The notes below the pieces were generated by a model, which had not been told where the DNA came from, searched no databases, and was given only the letters and a program-made list of their open reading frames with translations. Below are positions 50,501 to 63,155 of a DNA stretch of 64,000 nt, piece by piece. The stretch comes from Phorcus lineatus (Eukaryota > Mollusca > Gastropoda > Trochida > Trochidae): contig OV121097.1 of the NCBI GenBank assembly GCA_921293015.1, positions 16,491,924 through 16,555,923 on the forward strand, written 5' to 3'. Made by a program: the position numbers and the translations under genes. Each line of letters starts with the position of its first letter. Positions within the stretch are counted from its first letter, which is position 1.

Positions 50501-52022
50501 CTTGACCTTAAAATTTTTCAGAACCTTATGTTTAGGGCAATTGTGACGATAACTTCTCCTTTAACCTATACAACAAATTCAACACACAAAAATAAGGCTA
50601 CAAGCACATGTGCGTGTGATTGTGACTTCTAACTGTAGACAATGTTTCACAGGGCTATTGTTCAGGTGGACCGTGATTGACCATTGTTTGTGTCACATCA
50701 GCCATTTTCTTTTCGTGTCAAGCTGAATTAGCTTAAACAGGTGGTCACTTCAAATACTAAGCTCTAGGTCATATTTGTCATATATAAAATATACTAAAAG
50801 TAACCATACAAGAATTCACCTATGTGAGACCCACCCTGTTGAGTTGTGAGGAATGATATCCACATCAATGTGGGTTACAATGTTGGTGATGTTCCTGATA
50901 GGTTTATAAAGAGAATTGTATAATGTGTCACAGTTTGGTGGAGGTTTGTTCAGTGAATGAAACTTTCAGAATTTCAGCAGCATCAAACATCTGTTATCTT
51001 TTCAAAGAACAGTTCTGTCTTCGACCAGTAACACAAGAACATCAAGCCAATCTGATCGCTGGAAGGTTGATAAACATATACCATTACCTCTCTCATCTGT
51101 TTCACCACAATAGGCCTAAAAGCAAAATCAAGAATCTGATATCTTATCAAAGTGCTTCTGGTGTACAATCTCACACAAGCATCTCAACAAGTCTGGAACC
51201 AGACTGACCAATGGGCAGAAGATCTTAGAATCCAGATGGCAGACAAATCAAGACCATCACTCACTCCTCAATCAACAGGTCAGAGGTGCCGACCCTTGAC
51301 CTTTTCTGACCTTTCAACAGGGGCCATATTGCCAGTTCTGATGTTCCTATGTAAGCATATTGGATTCTCCTGAATGCACGAGGGTCCTGGTGTTAGATTT
51401 ATTCAAGACCCCTAGGGCCATATTGAGTGCTTATGTATCGCCAAGGATGTGTGTATAGTCCTATGGGTTTATTGGTTAAAATTGGTGCCAAATGCCAAAT
51501 TCTGCATATCTCCTTTCAAACACTTGTGCAGGGGTCTGATCATAAAGCTGGCTGTATTACAATGTATGACAAAATATCCTGATGTTTTACTGATTAAGGG
51601 TGATGGAAAATCAAAATGAAATTTCTTTCAGTATTTCCTATTCCTACATCAGAAAATTCCTACATTCTGACCTTCTAAAAACAAATCAATTTGGACATCA
51701 ATCTTATGTGAACGTATGAGAAGATGATTTGAGACCGAAAACCCCTTCCCTTAGATTATGGACTTAATGTTGAAAATTAAACACAGCTTCCCGCTAAAAA
51801 ACAACTGTCTTACTCTTTTTACACATAACAAATTTTATCTCACATCAAGCAGACACAAATAAACTGAATATATCTTTCACTCATCCTCAAGGGATTTTGT
51901 TCTTGGACTGGTGGATTCATGGGTTGAATTATCTTATTGAAATATAGCCTATTCGGATTGTTTCAAACACATACATAAATATCCCTAGAGATTTTACATA
52001 GATGCCTGGTCGTGTATGATAT

Positions 52023-52450
52023 TTGATCTGTAATAACTTTATTCCACATAGATTACAAGCATGACAGCATCAGCGGAAAATTGGAAAATTAGTCTGGGCT
52101 ATTTCTGACTACAAAATTACTTAGCCTAATTCCCTATTCTGCCACACTTATGAAAGTTTGGATTCTGTTTTGGAGATCAAACAGGTCAAATATGAAACTT
52201 TTAAACATTTTTGTGATGTATAAAATAAGTTCAATTCAACCCAATTCAATAGTGTCAAATAACATTGTCTCTTCACATGGCATAGCAAACACTTTTGGGA
52301 TCCCATGAGATTAGATATAATGCTTCATTACTTATGACATTTGATCCATAATAACTTTATTCCACATGGATCAGGATTGTGGCGATATGTGCTGAACATA
52401 TGAAAATTAGTCTGGTCCAGAGCTGACTTTGAAATTGACCCTCCCTATCC
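52023..52450. repeat. Direct repeat pair of about 110 bp
   Basis: 52023-52130 and 52337-52450 share taataactttattccacat followed by a gatta/gatca word, and gaaaattagtctgg, with moderate divergence. The spacer is about 210 bp. The origin is unknown; it may be two copies of a dispersed repeat. Confidence 0.65.
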
Positions 52451-52664
52451 TTGTACTGAGCCAGGTGACTGCTTGCTGTTAAAAGATGAATGTGTAATGT
52501 TCATAGATAGCTATATGCTCTTTCATGATTTTTCTATTCTCATTGCAGTGTGTGAAAGTGTTCGACAACTTTTTCTGCAACAACAAGACAAAATAGAAGA
52601 ATATTACAAATAAAATATTTGCTCAATAGAAAATATGAAAAACTTTTCAAGGTCATATATCAAC

Positions 52665-52834
52665 TTAGGAAATGAAAAAGAAATAAAAATGAGATTTACA
52701 ATCTAGACTAAATATATAGATTTAGGAAATGAAATAGAAATAAAAATGAGATTTACAATCCAGACTAAATATATAGATTTAGGAAATGAAATAGAAATAA
52801 AAATGAGATTTAAAATCTAGACTAAATTATAGAC
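52665..52834. repeat. 57-bp tandem repeat, three copies
   Basis: ttaggaaatgaaatagaaat and aaaaatgagatttacaatc recur at 52665, 52722 and 52779 with very few differences. The low divergence suggests a recent expansion. Confidence 0.9.
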
Positions 52835-54779
52835 TTGCTTCTGTAGAGGCTACCTTTTTGGCTAAGGTAATTCTAAGATAGAAACATTACAAAATTTAAA
52901 CTACAGTCTATTGAGTAGGAGTATTCATATGTGATATCGATATAAAAGATTTGATTTGCAGTCAAGAAAGTACTGTAAAATGATGGCAAGACTACTCTCA
53001 ATGCGAGTTTATCCACTCATTAATATTTTACTTATCAAGCAAATTTATTTAACCCATGTGACAGAGGCTCATTGGTTCACAATCAAGTACTTTCAAAATT
53101 GCCAATATAAAGATAACTAACTACATGCAGTCTTTGAAGTCGCAGAGTTATGAATGTGATTTTCAAGATAACAACTTCTTTATTGTGAAAATCATGACTT
53201 TTCAAATAATATCTGTCATCATGAAGGAGTAAGCATAAACTCCAACAAACATCATTCTATAATAAATACGTTGTTATCCAGAAAATCATGTGGTTCTAGA
53301 ACTATAACAAGCCAAACAGATCACGCCACATAATGTGACAGCTGCTTAAGTGATCAATTAAATGGACAATTCAATGGTAAGAAATTTGGATACTCAGGAC
53401 AATTCTTCACACTTCAGAGTATAACACAACAAGGTTCACATGTGGTCAAGAAAGAACTGTTACTTATTCTGTAAGGTCAATTTCACTCAGGCTGCCCACT
53501 GGCTATCAGCTGGGTCTGATTTCAACTCTAAGGGCAGCATAAGCACATCAAAGCTAAGTGACCGGTGACTGGACATCAAAGTGACCAGTGACCTTAACCT
53601 TGTAACCAAGTAACAAGTAACCAGTACTTTTTCCGTAGTGGTATTTATTTTGACCATTTGAAATCTATCAATCACATATGATATGATATGTAACTCTAGA
53701 AATATGTTTCCCCAATTATCCTTAATTAAGTAATATAATATCCATACATAGCATAACAATTAATGAGATTTCCTCATTTTCTTAGCTTCATCTCTTATCT
53801 CCTTGCAGACTTTCATTTTATTTCAGGGACTATATGGAGACCTATACTGTACTGAGAAACACCCAAGCAAATGACATTCCTTTTCCTTTTCTCACTATGT
53901 CATCGTTACATAAGCATGATAGTCTTTGTCAGCCTCTATGACGACATTTCCATAAAATCAACAAACTTGTCATCACCCATAGCTAGCTCAGACGGCTATG
54001 ATTCACATGACAAAACTCTCAGAAGGGGTTGTCTCAAATATTTCCTTTTGTTTTTTTATTTTTCAATAATTTCATCATCAAACCTACAATCTTATTTCAA
54101 ACTTACACATTCATAAGAAGAGATAAACCTTTACCATAAACAGATGTCATTCATCTTCAAAAAAATGATTTTCTTAAAAAAAATAATAAAACAAAAACTG
54201 AAAAAAAAGTGATTCATCATTTAAATCTTCTTTCAAGCAAACTCATTGAAACGGAAAGTTTTTATCAAAGTCATGGACATAAGCAGTATCCAGCTTATTC
54301 TCCAATAAATGAGAACTTTGACATATAGGACAAAATAAGTTAGTGATATTGTCAATTTAAGATTAATATTTCATCAGGTGATCAATGTACAATATGAGAT
54401 TATCAATAATTTTTAACTTATTATTCATCCCTAATTATAATTACTGTATATATTTCTAAATTCCTTTTTTTTATTATTCAAATCTTGATCACACATCAAA
54501 CATGAAATCTTATTACAAAATGATATACAATAAGATATGTTACCAAAGCTACTGACCAATAAGAAATCAGCTTCTCCTCTACATGAAGTAAGACAATAAA
54601 AGACAAGTTTGAGACGGCCCCCCAAGAGCGGTGCCAGTGGTAATGGAACTCCATGAGTCAAACAGTGCTCGCAGTGTTGAGTCTACCTCCCCCTCACTTC
54701 CACATAGACTTGACGCTACTCTTACCCAAAAAAGATTATATTATTTTTTAATGAGCTTTTGATTAATCACCACTCTTGT

Positions 54780-54845
54780 CTTTTTATGTATTATGAATAG
54801 TTGTATTCTCTTGTACCACCGTGGGTGGTTTTACGAGAAATAAAC

Positions 54846-54880
<35 letters not shown>
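54780..54880. mobile_element. Probable retroelement 3' tail with (ATTG)n
   Basis: taccaccgtgggtggtttta cgagaaataaacattg runs into repeated attg/gatt units at 54846-54880. A conserved-looking segment ending in AATAAA plus a simple tetranucleotide tail is typical of non-LTR retrotransposon or SINE 3' ends. No reverse transcriptase is seen nearby. Confidence 0.45.
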
Positions 54881-56777
54881 TTAATATTCCTATTAAATCA
54901 TGGGGGAAAAAAAATTTTGAGTGGCCATTTCACAGGAATCATCGCCTTCAAGAACAAAGTTATCAAGGATTGATCGCTGGTAGACTTATATTCAGTGAAA
55001 TGTATTTCTCAAAAATGAATATTTATCAAATATAAAAGGAGCCTCACTTCAAATCTAGACTCGATTTTCAAGAAATAATGTTAGGGTCAAAATGGTACTA
55101 ACTATAGTCAGGGTGTCAGATTAGACCTCTGGGTAAAGAAAGGCTTATTGGAATATCCAAAGGCCTTCAGGGAATAGAGAAATTTCTCATAATTTTGCAC
55201 CTAGTTGGTAGTGTGGCTTCTCATCTCCTGGAAGTTCTTGGTTCGTTTTCTGGTTTATCATACCAAGGGACGTTAAAAGATTGTACTTGTTGCTTCCTAG
55301 ATACTTAGCATCATAAAGAAAGATAACTTGGGCTGCATGGGACCCTCAAGTCAATATGAATTGCAATACTTAAGTGATAGCTCTAGATCTAATGACTCTA
55401 ATTAAAAGAATTACATCCTTAACATTAACATCTAAAGGTTGATACAGTCTACTTCCCACACAAGCGGAAGCCTCTATATCAGAGTGAAAATACCGACACA
55501 TTCCTTGGGTATGACTGACGGAGCACATATTAATAAACACTGCATACACTTATAATAACGTGGTATTTCTGTAACAACCCCCCACCCACCCACTGTACTG
55601 AACTGTAATACTATGTGGTATAAGCATTACACAGCCATGGGTAAGAGATAACCACTATTAAAATACTGTCTCAAATATCGCTCCGGTTCAAATCTGCTAT
55701 CAGATTCTTCTCAGTAACAATCACTTAAACAAATTACTTAAAATGATTGTTGATAAGCTACAGTAGATATATTTAGAAATTGGGAAAAAAATCATAAATA
55801 AACATTTTTGAAAAAATAAATAAACATTATTGCAACCGTGTAATAATCTTAAAATTGTTAAAGATTAAGATTGCAAGAGTAGTACTTATCAGACAACTGT
55901 TTTTACTTCTAAAAAAGAATAATTTAATTTTCTTTAATTTAAAAAAAAGTAAAATAAAAGTAAAAATCAAAATATAATCAGGCTATTTATTTACATGTAT
56001 GCTGCAGAAGTTTATCTACTCTTAAGAACCATTGAGATATGGAATCATTTCCACTATTTGTTTCATTTACAATGAAAAAGATTCATAATACTAGGAGCTA
56101 TCTCATAACAACAATATACATGAAATAATATCTGGAAGTCGCTATACTGCCTTACTCAGGTTAAAGCAAGGCTTTAAGAGTTTCCTCCCTTTGTCTAACA
56201 TTTTGTCAGTGAAAGGCAAGAGAACAAATAATTACATCACAACAGCAAAGAATTTGACACAATATCTGCCAATTATTATTTCCTCACTCTTCTCAAGATT
56301 TGATTAAAAATCTTTGAATTGATTCCAAATGTCATTACATCATGAAACTAACTCAAAAAATTGATGTGATTATTCCAATTGAAAGAGAACAGGAATAATA
56401 TGAAATCTACTCGGTTGGGCATTGATGAAAACATTACTGAAATGTCTTAGAAAGGATGAGAGAACAATATATCAACTATAATTGTTGTGAATTGGTATAA
56501 TAACTATACAATTACATGAATGCAATAATTATCATATCAAAAAGTTGAGCCTTGAATATAATCTGAAAATGTGAGTATAAAAATATGCACCAAGGACTTG
56601 CAAAACAATTTAGGAAGTGATCATTATATACAGTTTTTATTTTCAAAATCAACTACAAAATACCATCAATCAACTTATTATTTTCAAAAACTTTGAGGCA
56701 TGAATATCATCTGAAAATGTGAACATGAAAAAAAGGACTATGTATAAGGGTGCTAGATAAAGAAATGAAGTACTTAC

Positions 56778-56980
56778 ATCTGTTTCATCTCCCCTTTCTG
56801 TCCTTGACCCTTCATTCATAGAGTTTGTGCGACTGACGGCCTTCGATGATTTGTTTTTCGGGGACTTATTTTCCGGTATCATTTGTTGTGCCCCTGTCGA
56901 TGGCCGCCGTTTTATCTTTGTTTTTATGTCATCTCGGAATGATTTGGCCTTCTTTAACATTTTGGAGCCGGAAGATTTCT
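56778..56980 (-). CDS. RAPGEF1: RAPGEF1 upstream alternative exon (57 kb), basic N-terminus
   Basis: Acceptor ataatttcag precedes 56980 and donor gtaagtac follows 56778. After two bases finishing a split codon it encodes KSSGSKMLKKAKSFRDDIKT, then KIKRRPSTGAQQ and an S/K-rich tail ending RGDETD, in phase 0. The first Met is at 56960. The pattern SS-S-KM-K--K---IK-KIKR-PS resembles SSFTMKLMDKFHSPKIKRTPS near the N-terminus of vertebrate C3G. A partial codon after an acceptor implies a further upstream exon, not found here. Confidence 0.75.
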
Positions 56981-58520
56981 CTGAAATTATAAAAAATAAA
57001 TAGTGAAAAAAGTTATTAGTTTTGATAAAGTGAACATCTCATAAATAGCATTGCAGTGTCTAGTACTCATATCAAAACTTTTGGTGGTCTGTGAAAAATT
57101 TATGCCTATATCTAGTCGATGAGAGACAATGAAAATTCTGCCATAACTGTGCAAAATATTACACGTCAGACTTAAAATTGAATTTAAAGCTTTTATTATT
57201 TCATTATATGCAAACTTTGTTTATAACTATAACAGTAACTCTCATGCTTTAATTGTTTTGCAGATAGGGTTTGTCTAGCTTATCTGCTGTTAACAATCAT
57301 AAATATATAATGTGAATATTTAGCTGAAAATACTAGAAATATGATGAATGGTGTTTCAGTGAAACTTATTGTAAATACAGATATAAGGAAATGTTTCATG
57401 GCTAATAAATAAAACAGTTTTAATTTAAAGAGGTAATTGTTTATTAAATCAATACTGTAGATAATAGAATCAAAATATTATCATGACATCAATTCTCACA
57501 CGCAGAAAAATATATATTGCAAAGTTAAAACTTGCAAAGAAAATTTCATTCATAAAGCAACAGGCCATTTTACGCAAAACAAAGAGAACAAAAAAATTTC
57601 ATAGCTCAGTTTATAAATTGTAAAAACAAAACATTTAAGCAAAAATACTTATAATCCGATTTTGAATAATATGTAAAAACTAATTTAATAGTGTAAATGA
57701 AAGACATTCACTTATGCATATGCATATATAATATCATGACCTTACAAGGAAGTATGATATAATACAAGGTTTCTTCAGGAATCTGAATTACAATTAAAAT
57801 ATACTGATAATTTAGTTTCAGTTTCCCTGAAGTAAGTACTTATAACCTTCTAGATACATTCTTGAGGATTCATGTACTAAAGTAAAATGAAACAATGATT
57901 TTCAAAACTTGATTTATAAAACTTACAATTTACAAACATGAGGCATTTTCAGGGACATTCAATTTTCAGAAATGATAAAAAGATTTGATTCTAGTCACCC
58001 ATACTTTGACTTAGCAGTTATAAATTGGGTCATAAACTAGCTTGCGGGTTTAATAGGGTTAAACAACAGATCAGACTATCTGTTTAGTTAACACTGACAG
58101 GTATTGTACAGCACAAGGCAAAATTGATAATGGCCAGTTTAAAGTGCCAAGAGTTACCTCCCTTAATAATAAATGTGACAAACCCAACAACAATATAAGT
58201 TTGAATATTGCATCATTCCTTTATACAACATTCATCATAAAATATTATTGAGTTTTAAATACAGCTATTCACAACTGGAAAAAAATATGTCAAAGATAAA
58301 TTTGCGATCCTGCGTTATATGATTAGGTTTGATATTCAGGAATAAAGGACATACTTAATAGTGCTAAAACTACGTACGTTCACTACAATATTTCTCAATA
58401 CCACAATCTCAATGATAAGTTCTGACAATACATCGATGAAACCATTGATTCCTCTGAGAAACAGATTTTTCTGTAGCTATCATCTAGCGTGAGCTTGTTT
58501 GACATAAGAAAGAGACGTCA

Positions 58521-59662
58521 GATGCAACAATGCACGCAGATGTCACCACATGTGTCACCTCCCACTCCGTGACCCTTCAACAGTCCGTGTCCTTAAGCAA
58601 CAGCACTCAAGTACACCATTCTAAATTTAACAGATGTCTATTGTTATCATGTGGCATAAATAGAGCATTGCAACTTTTTTTTTTCAAATCAATTTTTTAT
58701 TGACTTTTAACTATCCTGGCTATGCTTGTGGCCTCAAGAAAAGTCAATTATCTAAGTGGCTGTTTGTAATGTTATGTTTATTGGCATTGTTTGGCACAAT
58801 GATGAATGATAACTTTTTATGAAACATCTTTGTTCTTTGTAGGAAAGGTTTTGACATATATTCTAACAACACAGACCCTTGACAAGCATGTTCAAGTCTG
58901 TTTATAGGTGGGGATAGATGACTTGGTTAGCTGATCAATGCTCGCAATGTTACCCGACTCTGCAGGTTAGGGTTCAAAATCATGCAAAGGACTAACCGTG
59001 AATTTGTACTATTGCAGATAAACTAATCACAAATCGGCTTATCCATATCAATCTAGCATGTTGATCCATGTTCCGTAATTGACGCTATTTAAAGAGATTT
59101 CTTGCCTATCACGTGCATCACGTACGTGATCCCACCTGCGCACACGCACAGAAGTATGGAGCCATATCACCATTAATTACAGAGAAGGTGATTGTCGCCA
59201 CCAGTAAGGGGCGGGTTCTAAGACCAATCAAGGTGGGTAGCTTGATATGCTTAGCCTCCGGCTTATTCCAATGATGACCCCCATCCATCAATAAATCTTG
59301 GATGGGGAGGGGTATTTTTCAACATGTAAATGGCATGCATTAGATTGTATATCCATGAAAAACTCTTCATTCTACATGTAATGTAGTGTAAAGTGATAGA
59401 AAATCACCATCACCACTTTCATAACTAAGTTTGAGGTGCCAAGAAAAGTTAATCGTTGTCATTGGCTGCTTGTACTTTCAATATAGCAACTGCTGGCTCC
59501 ACTCGTAAGTTCAGTTTACGTCTAGAGCCTCAGTGTGAACTCAGCTGACACAAGACAGAGAAGGCAGGATGCAACAATGATGCAGTTGTCACAACACATG
59601 TCACCTCTTACTCCGTGACCCTGCAACATTCCGTGTCCTCAAGCAATAGCACCAAACTACAC
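58521..59662. repeat. Direct repeat pair of about 95 bp, 1.05 kb apart
   Basis: 58521-58616 and 59568-59662 share gatgcaacaatg, actccgtgaccct, caaca.tccgtgtcct and aagcaa.agcac, at about 80% identity by eye. The spacer also carries weak matches in reversed order (aagaaaagt...ggctg.ttgta at 58.74 and 59.44 kb). Confidence 0.65.
59105..59230 (-). promoter_or_regulatory. Candidate promoter-like block
   Basis: In otherwise AT-rich DNA, this block has CACGTG (59110-59115), a second acgtacgt palindrome, several CpGs, GGGGCGGG (59208-59215) and CCAAT (59224-59228; ATTGG on the - strand). It lies 2.1 kb upstream of the 57-kb RAPGEF1 exon. No transcript start can be fixed from sequence, and the strand is assumed. 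Confidence 0.25.
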
Positions 59663-62239
59663 TGTATTGACACTGGTACATGTGGCCCTAGTCTCTGATT
59701 CAGCGAATATATCACCTTCTACATAGCAAAAGAAAGCTAAGCTATTCTTTTAATCTCGATATTTCAATAAGAAGACATGTAGCCATAGACCATAATAGAC
59801 ATCTATGTACATCCCAGCTTCTGCTTTACAGAAGTAACCCATTCTGTGATCAATCTACAGGATTTTCAAATAGGCAGTAACTTACTCTACTTTTCATATG
59901 TGTATATGATTCTATTGTGTCTGCTCTATACATTATGCATACAGCTCACTACAAAAGGACATTTATCAAATTATTACTATAACGAAGGCTTGGTTATTAT
60001 TGTAATCTGAAATTGAAATGATTTCTTATAAGAATTTTTTGCATTTTCGAAAACTGGATACTAGTCTTTAGGTCTTTCTGAGACCTTATGGGAAACTGAA
60101 AACAAACAATATATGATTGGTCAATTGGATTGCTTTAATATACATCAAAAGAAAAACTTACTTAGTTGATAATAAATAAATTATCTATTTTACCACGTCT
60201 TTATGATGCTTCATCAAATCATCCGTTTTAAAATGAAATATCTACTATCAAGCATTCAATTATATTTTTTAAATGCTTTGATAAAAAATAATCAACTACT
60301 TTTTGAAATGTACTGTAAATTACTCATAAAATTATATCAGTTTATTCTGTCAAAGTGCATTCTCTACTTATATCTATTTTTGTCTGAAAATATTTTCAAA
60401 ATATTTCACTAACCAAATAAACATTTAAAGTAACTTTCAAGATAAGGATGTGAATACATATTCAGGGCCTGCTTATGACAAGCACAGGCCCTAATCGAGT
60501 CTAATGAACTAGATAACCTGCTGTATGTTACCTTTGGTGCATGGTGGGAGGAGCCTTGTTTTATATGAATACACGAGTACATCTCAACACATTTTGTTTT
60601 GGCTGCAGGTCCAGATGATAAAACCAAGTACATGATGAACTAAAGGCTCTAAGGGTAAGTACATTAATATATGAAGATTTTTCTTAAAAAGTAGTAAAGA
60701 GACAAAGTTACCCATACCATGTACATTATAAATATTTACAAGAGAAAGTCTGTTATATGACTTTTATTAAACGAGTTTGAAATTTAGTATTACCTGCGTG
60801 AACAAGATATACTCCAATCCAATAATATTTTGTTGAAGTCATTTGGTACACTGCATATCCCAATTTAATTGCCTAAAGATAGTAATAAAAAGAGCTCACT
60901 TCTTTCATATTAGCTTGTCATAACTCATTTAGGACAAAACAGAAAACTTGCACTTGTAGCTCGGAAATAGTCATATTTGCACATGTGAACATTCAACAAA
61001 TATGACATAGCTTATGTTTGATGAAAACTAGTTAAGAAAATGTGCATGATTACAAACACATTATGCAATGATACAGCATTACTCCATCAAACATGTGTAA
61101 TGCTGACTGTGTGTTTTTACCATGAGATGCATTAATGAAGATGAGTATAAATATTTGATGTTATGTTTTTGCTGATCTTATCTTATTTCAAAAATCTGAT
61201 CATTTCATATTAATCTTTATACAGTAACATCTACAACTAAATATTTATTCTATCTTTCTTTTAGAAGTATTTCTAATATTATGCAAATATTTTCCTAAAC
61301 TACTAGTGGGGTAAATAAAGTTTAAAATATACTTCAATACAGCTTGCTTGGATGAAAAGACATGAAGATTATCAAGCATTAATTGAAACAAAATTTTATC
61401 TTAACAGCAAATTAAGAAATCATGATCAAGAAAAGAAGAGATAAACAAAACAAAAACTTTTAAATGAATTTTACGTCAAGAAGATTTAAAAAACTAATCA
61501 ATTCAACATGACATATCAGACAGGCATCATTTCATGCCTCGGGAAAAGATATTCTCAATGTTGACGTCTGCACCCAACACTAATTTTCTGCTCTGAAAAT
61601 ATCCTGAACACAGAGGATGGGTGATATTCAAGCTGTTTGATAGCTTCAAAAGGTCAGGGGTCACTTCAAAATATCTCTTGCTAGTGCTCCTGGAGGCAAG
61701 ATTGGCGTGGTGCCAGATCCAAAATAGATGTCTATTTTTGCTGATGCGGCAGTATCTGCTCTTGAGTTCTCCTTCTGCAGAACTTACATGTCTCGAAATG
61801 TATTGTTGCTTGGAGATATTTGTTATTAAGATCACTTGAACACAAATGACTTCTGATATCTGCTCTGTTTGTTAAGAAGATCTTAACTTCAAGAAAAACA
61901 TCAATATTTCAACATTTTGAGCTTCTCTTCACAATGTACTTCAAATAAGAAAAAAATGAATATTTGATAAAAACTTAAGGAAGACTACAATACTACACTT
62001 TCAATTTGTCCGAAGCTTTAAACCTAAAGAGACAGCCAAACCAAGGCGAACTTTGCGGAGAACAAAATGAAAGGATGGTTTGCTTTTGGAATTAAAGCTA
62101 TCAGGTCACAATTTGACGTCTGTCTAAAACATATTGCTTCGGTATTGAACCGAGTGGGAGCATTTTCACTACAACTTGGCCAGTCCTATCTCAAAAGTGT
62201 CTTTCAATAGAGTAAATGACTGAAACTAGAGCCTCCTTT

Positions 62240-62345
62240 TATAACCCAAACTTTACTAAGGTTAACCTTAACTCTGATTCTTTAATATTGCACTAAGGTT
62301 GTCTTAGTGACTTACGATCACCTTAGAGCTTTGTGAAAGAAGGTT
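62240..62345. repeat. Foldback family copy
   Basis: Contains actttactaaggttaacctta, a central ttctttaatattgcactaag word and a tttgtgaaagaagg end. It matches the 34.68-kb copy over most of its length. Confidence 0.65.
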
Positions 62346-63049
62346 CAGAAAGTCTGTACATCCCTGTATGTTTCTTAAATTCTAGAAAAAAAACTTCCCA
62401 TCAAAGTTTCCATCTGCCATGAAGGGACAGAATAAGAAAATAACATTTCTTTTTAAAAAGTTCCTTGACTGAAACACAGTCTTGTGTGTTCTGCTCAATG
62501 ATAAAGAAGCACATAACTGCCTCAATCTGTTAATAGACACCAAACGAGCCAAGTCACTTTGTGCGCTGGTAAAGATTTCTCATGTGAGATTGCATCCAAT
62601 AATTTGGATAACATTGTTATCTGGTATCACTACTTCTGACGTGAAGATTATTGATTCCATTTACATCTAAACGACCAAAACATGGCTGCTCCACAAATCC
62701 CAACTCAGTGATGAAAGTTTTTAGGAAGTTGTAAAGAAACTGTTATTTTGGAGGTGGCGCATTTACTTTTAATTTCAAAATTAGTTAATGCACTTGATGA
62801 AATAATGAGTGCCATATAATTTTCAAGTGTCTGGTTTACAGGGTCATAAATACTTCTTTACCTAAATTATCACTACAATTATTATCAACTATAGGCACAT
62901 TGTTTCATGTTTAGATACAACAGAACCTAGTCATTTGCCGACCAATCACATCACTGCCGATTGACAACGATCTCAAAGAATGATCCGTTTAGAGGAGTTA
63001 TTTTTCCTAACTTCTGATGCCAAAAGCAGTTGCCAGATGCCTGGGTCCC

Positions 63050-63155
63050 GTTGCACAAAACAAAAAGGTAAACTTAAATCACTAAGGTAGCCTTAGTAAA
63101 ATGTTAAAGAATGGTGCTAAGGTTAACCTCAGTGTTAAGGTGCTTTGTGCATGGC
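63050..63155. repeat. Foldback family copy
   Basis: Begins cgttgcacaaaac and ends ggtgctttgtgcatgg, with ctaaggtagccttag and atgttaaagaatggtgctaa inside. It is in the opposite orientation to the 62.24-kb copy. Confidence 0.65.

Larger units (their letters stand above)
47589..56777 (-). other. RAPGEF1: RAPGEF1 5' intronic or upstream region, 9.2 kb
   Basis: No further exon is recognised. It contains an unexplained 157-codon - strand frame (49481-49954), a duplicated ~110-bp segment (52.02/52.34 kb), a 57-bp triplicated repeat (52665-52834) and a retroelement-like tail with (ATTG)n at 54780-54880. Confidence 0.55.

Noticed and set aside
61527-61835. 102-codon - strand frame as a possible upstream RAPGEF1 exon
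   Set aside because: There is no basic or C3G-like motif, no donor giving the 1-nt overhang needed by the 57-kb exon, and the opposite strand is equally open.
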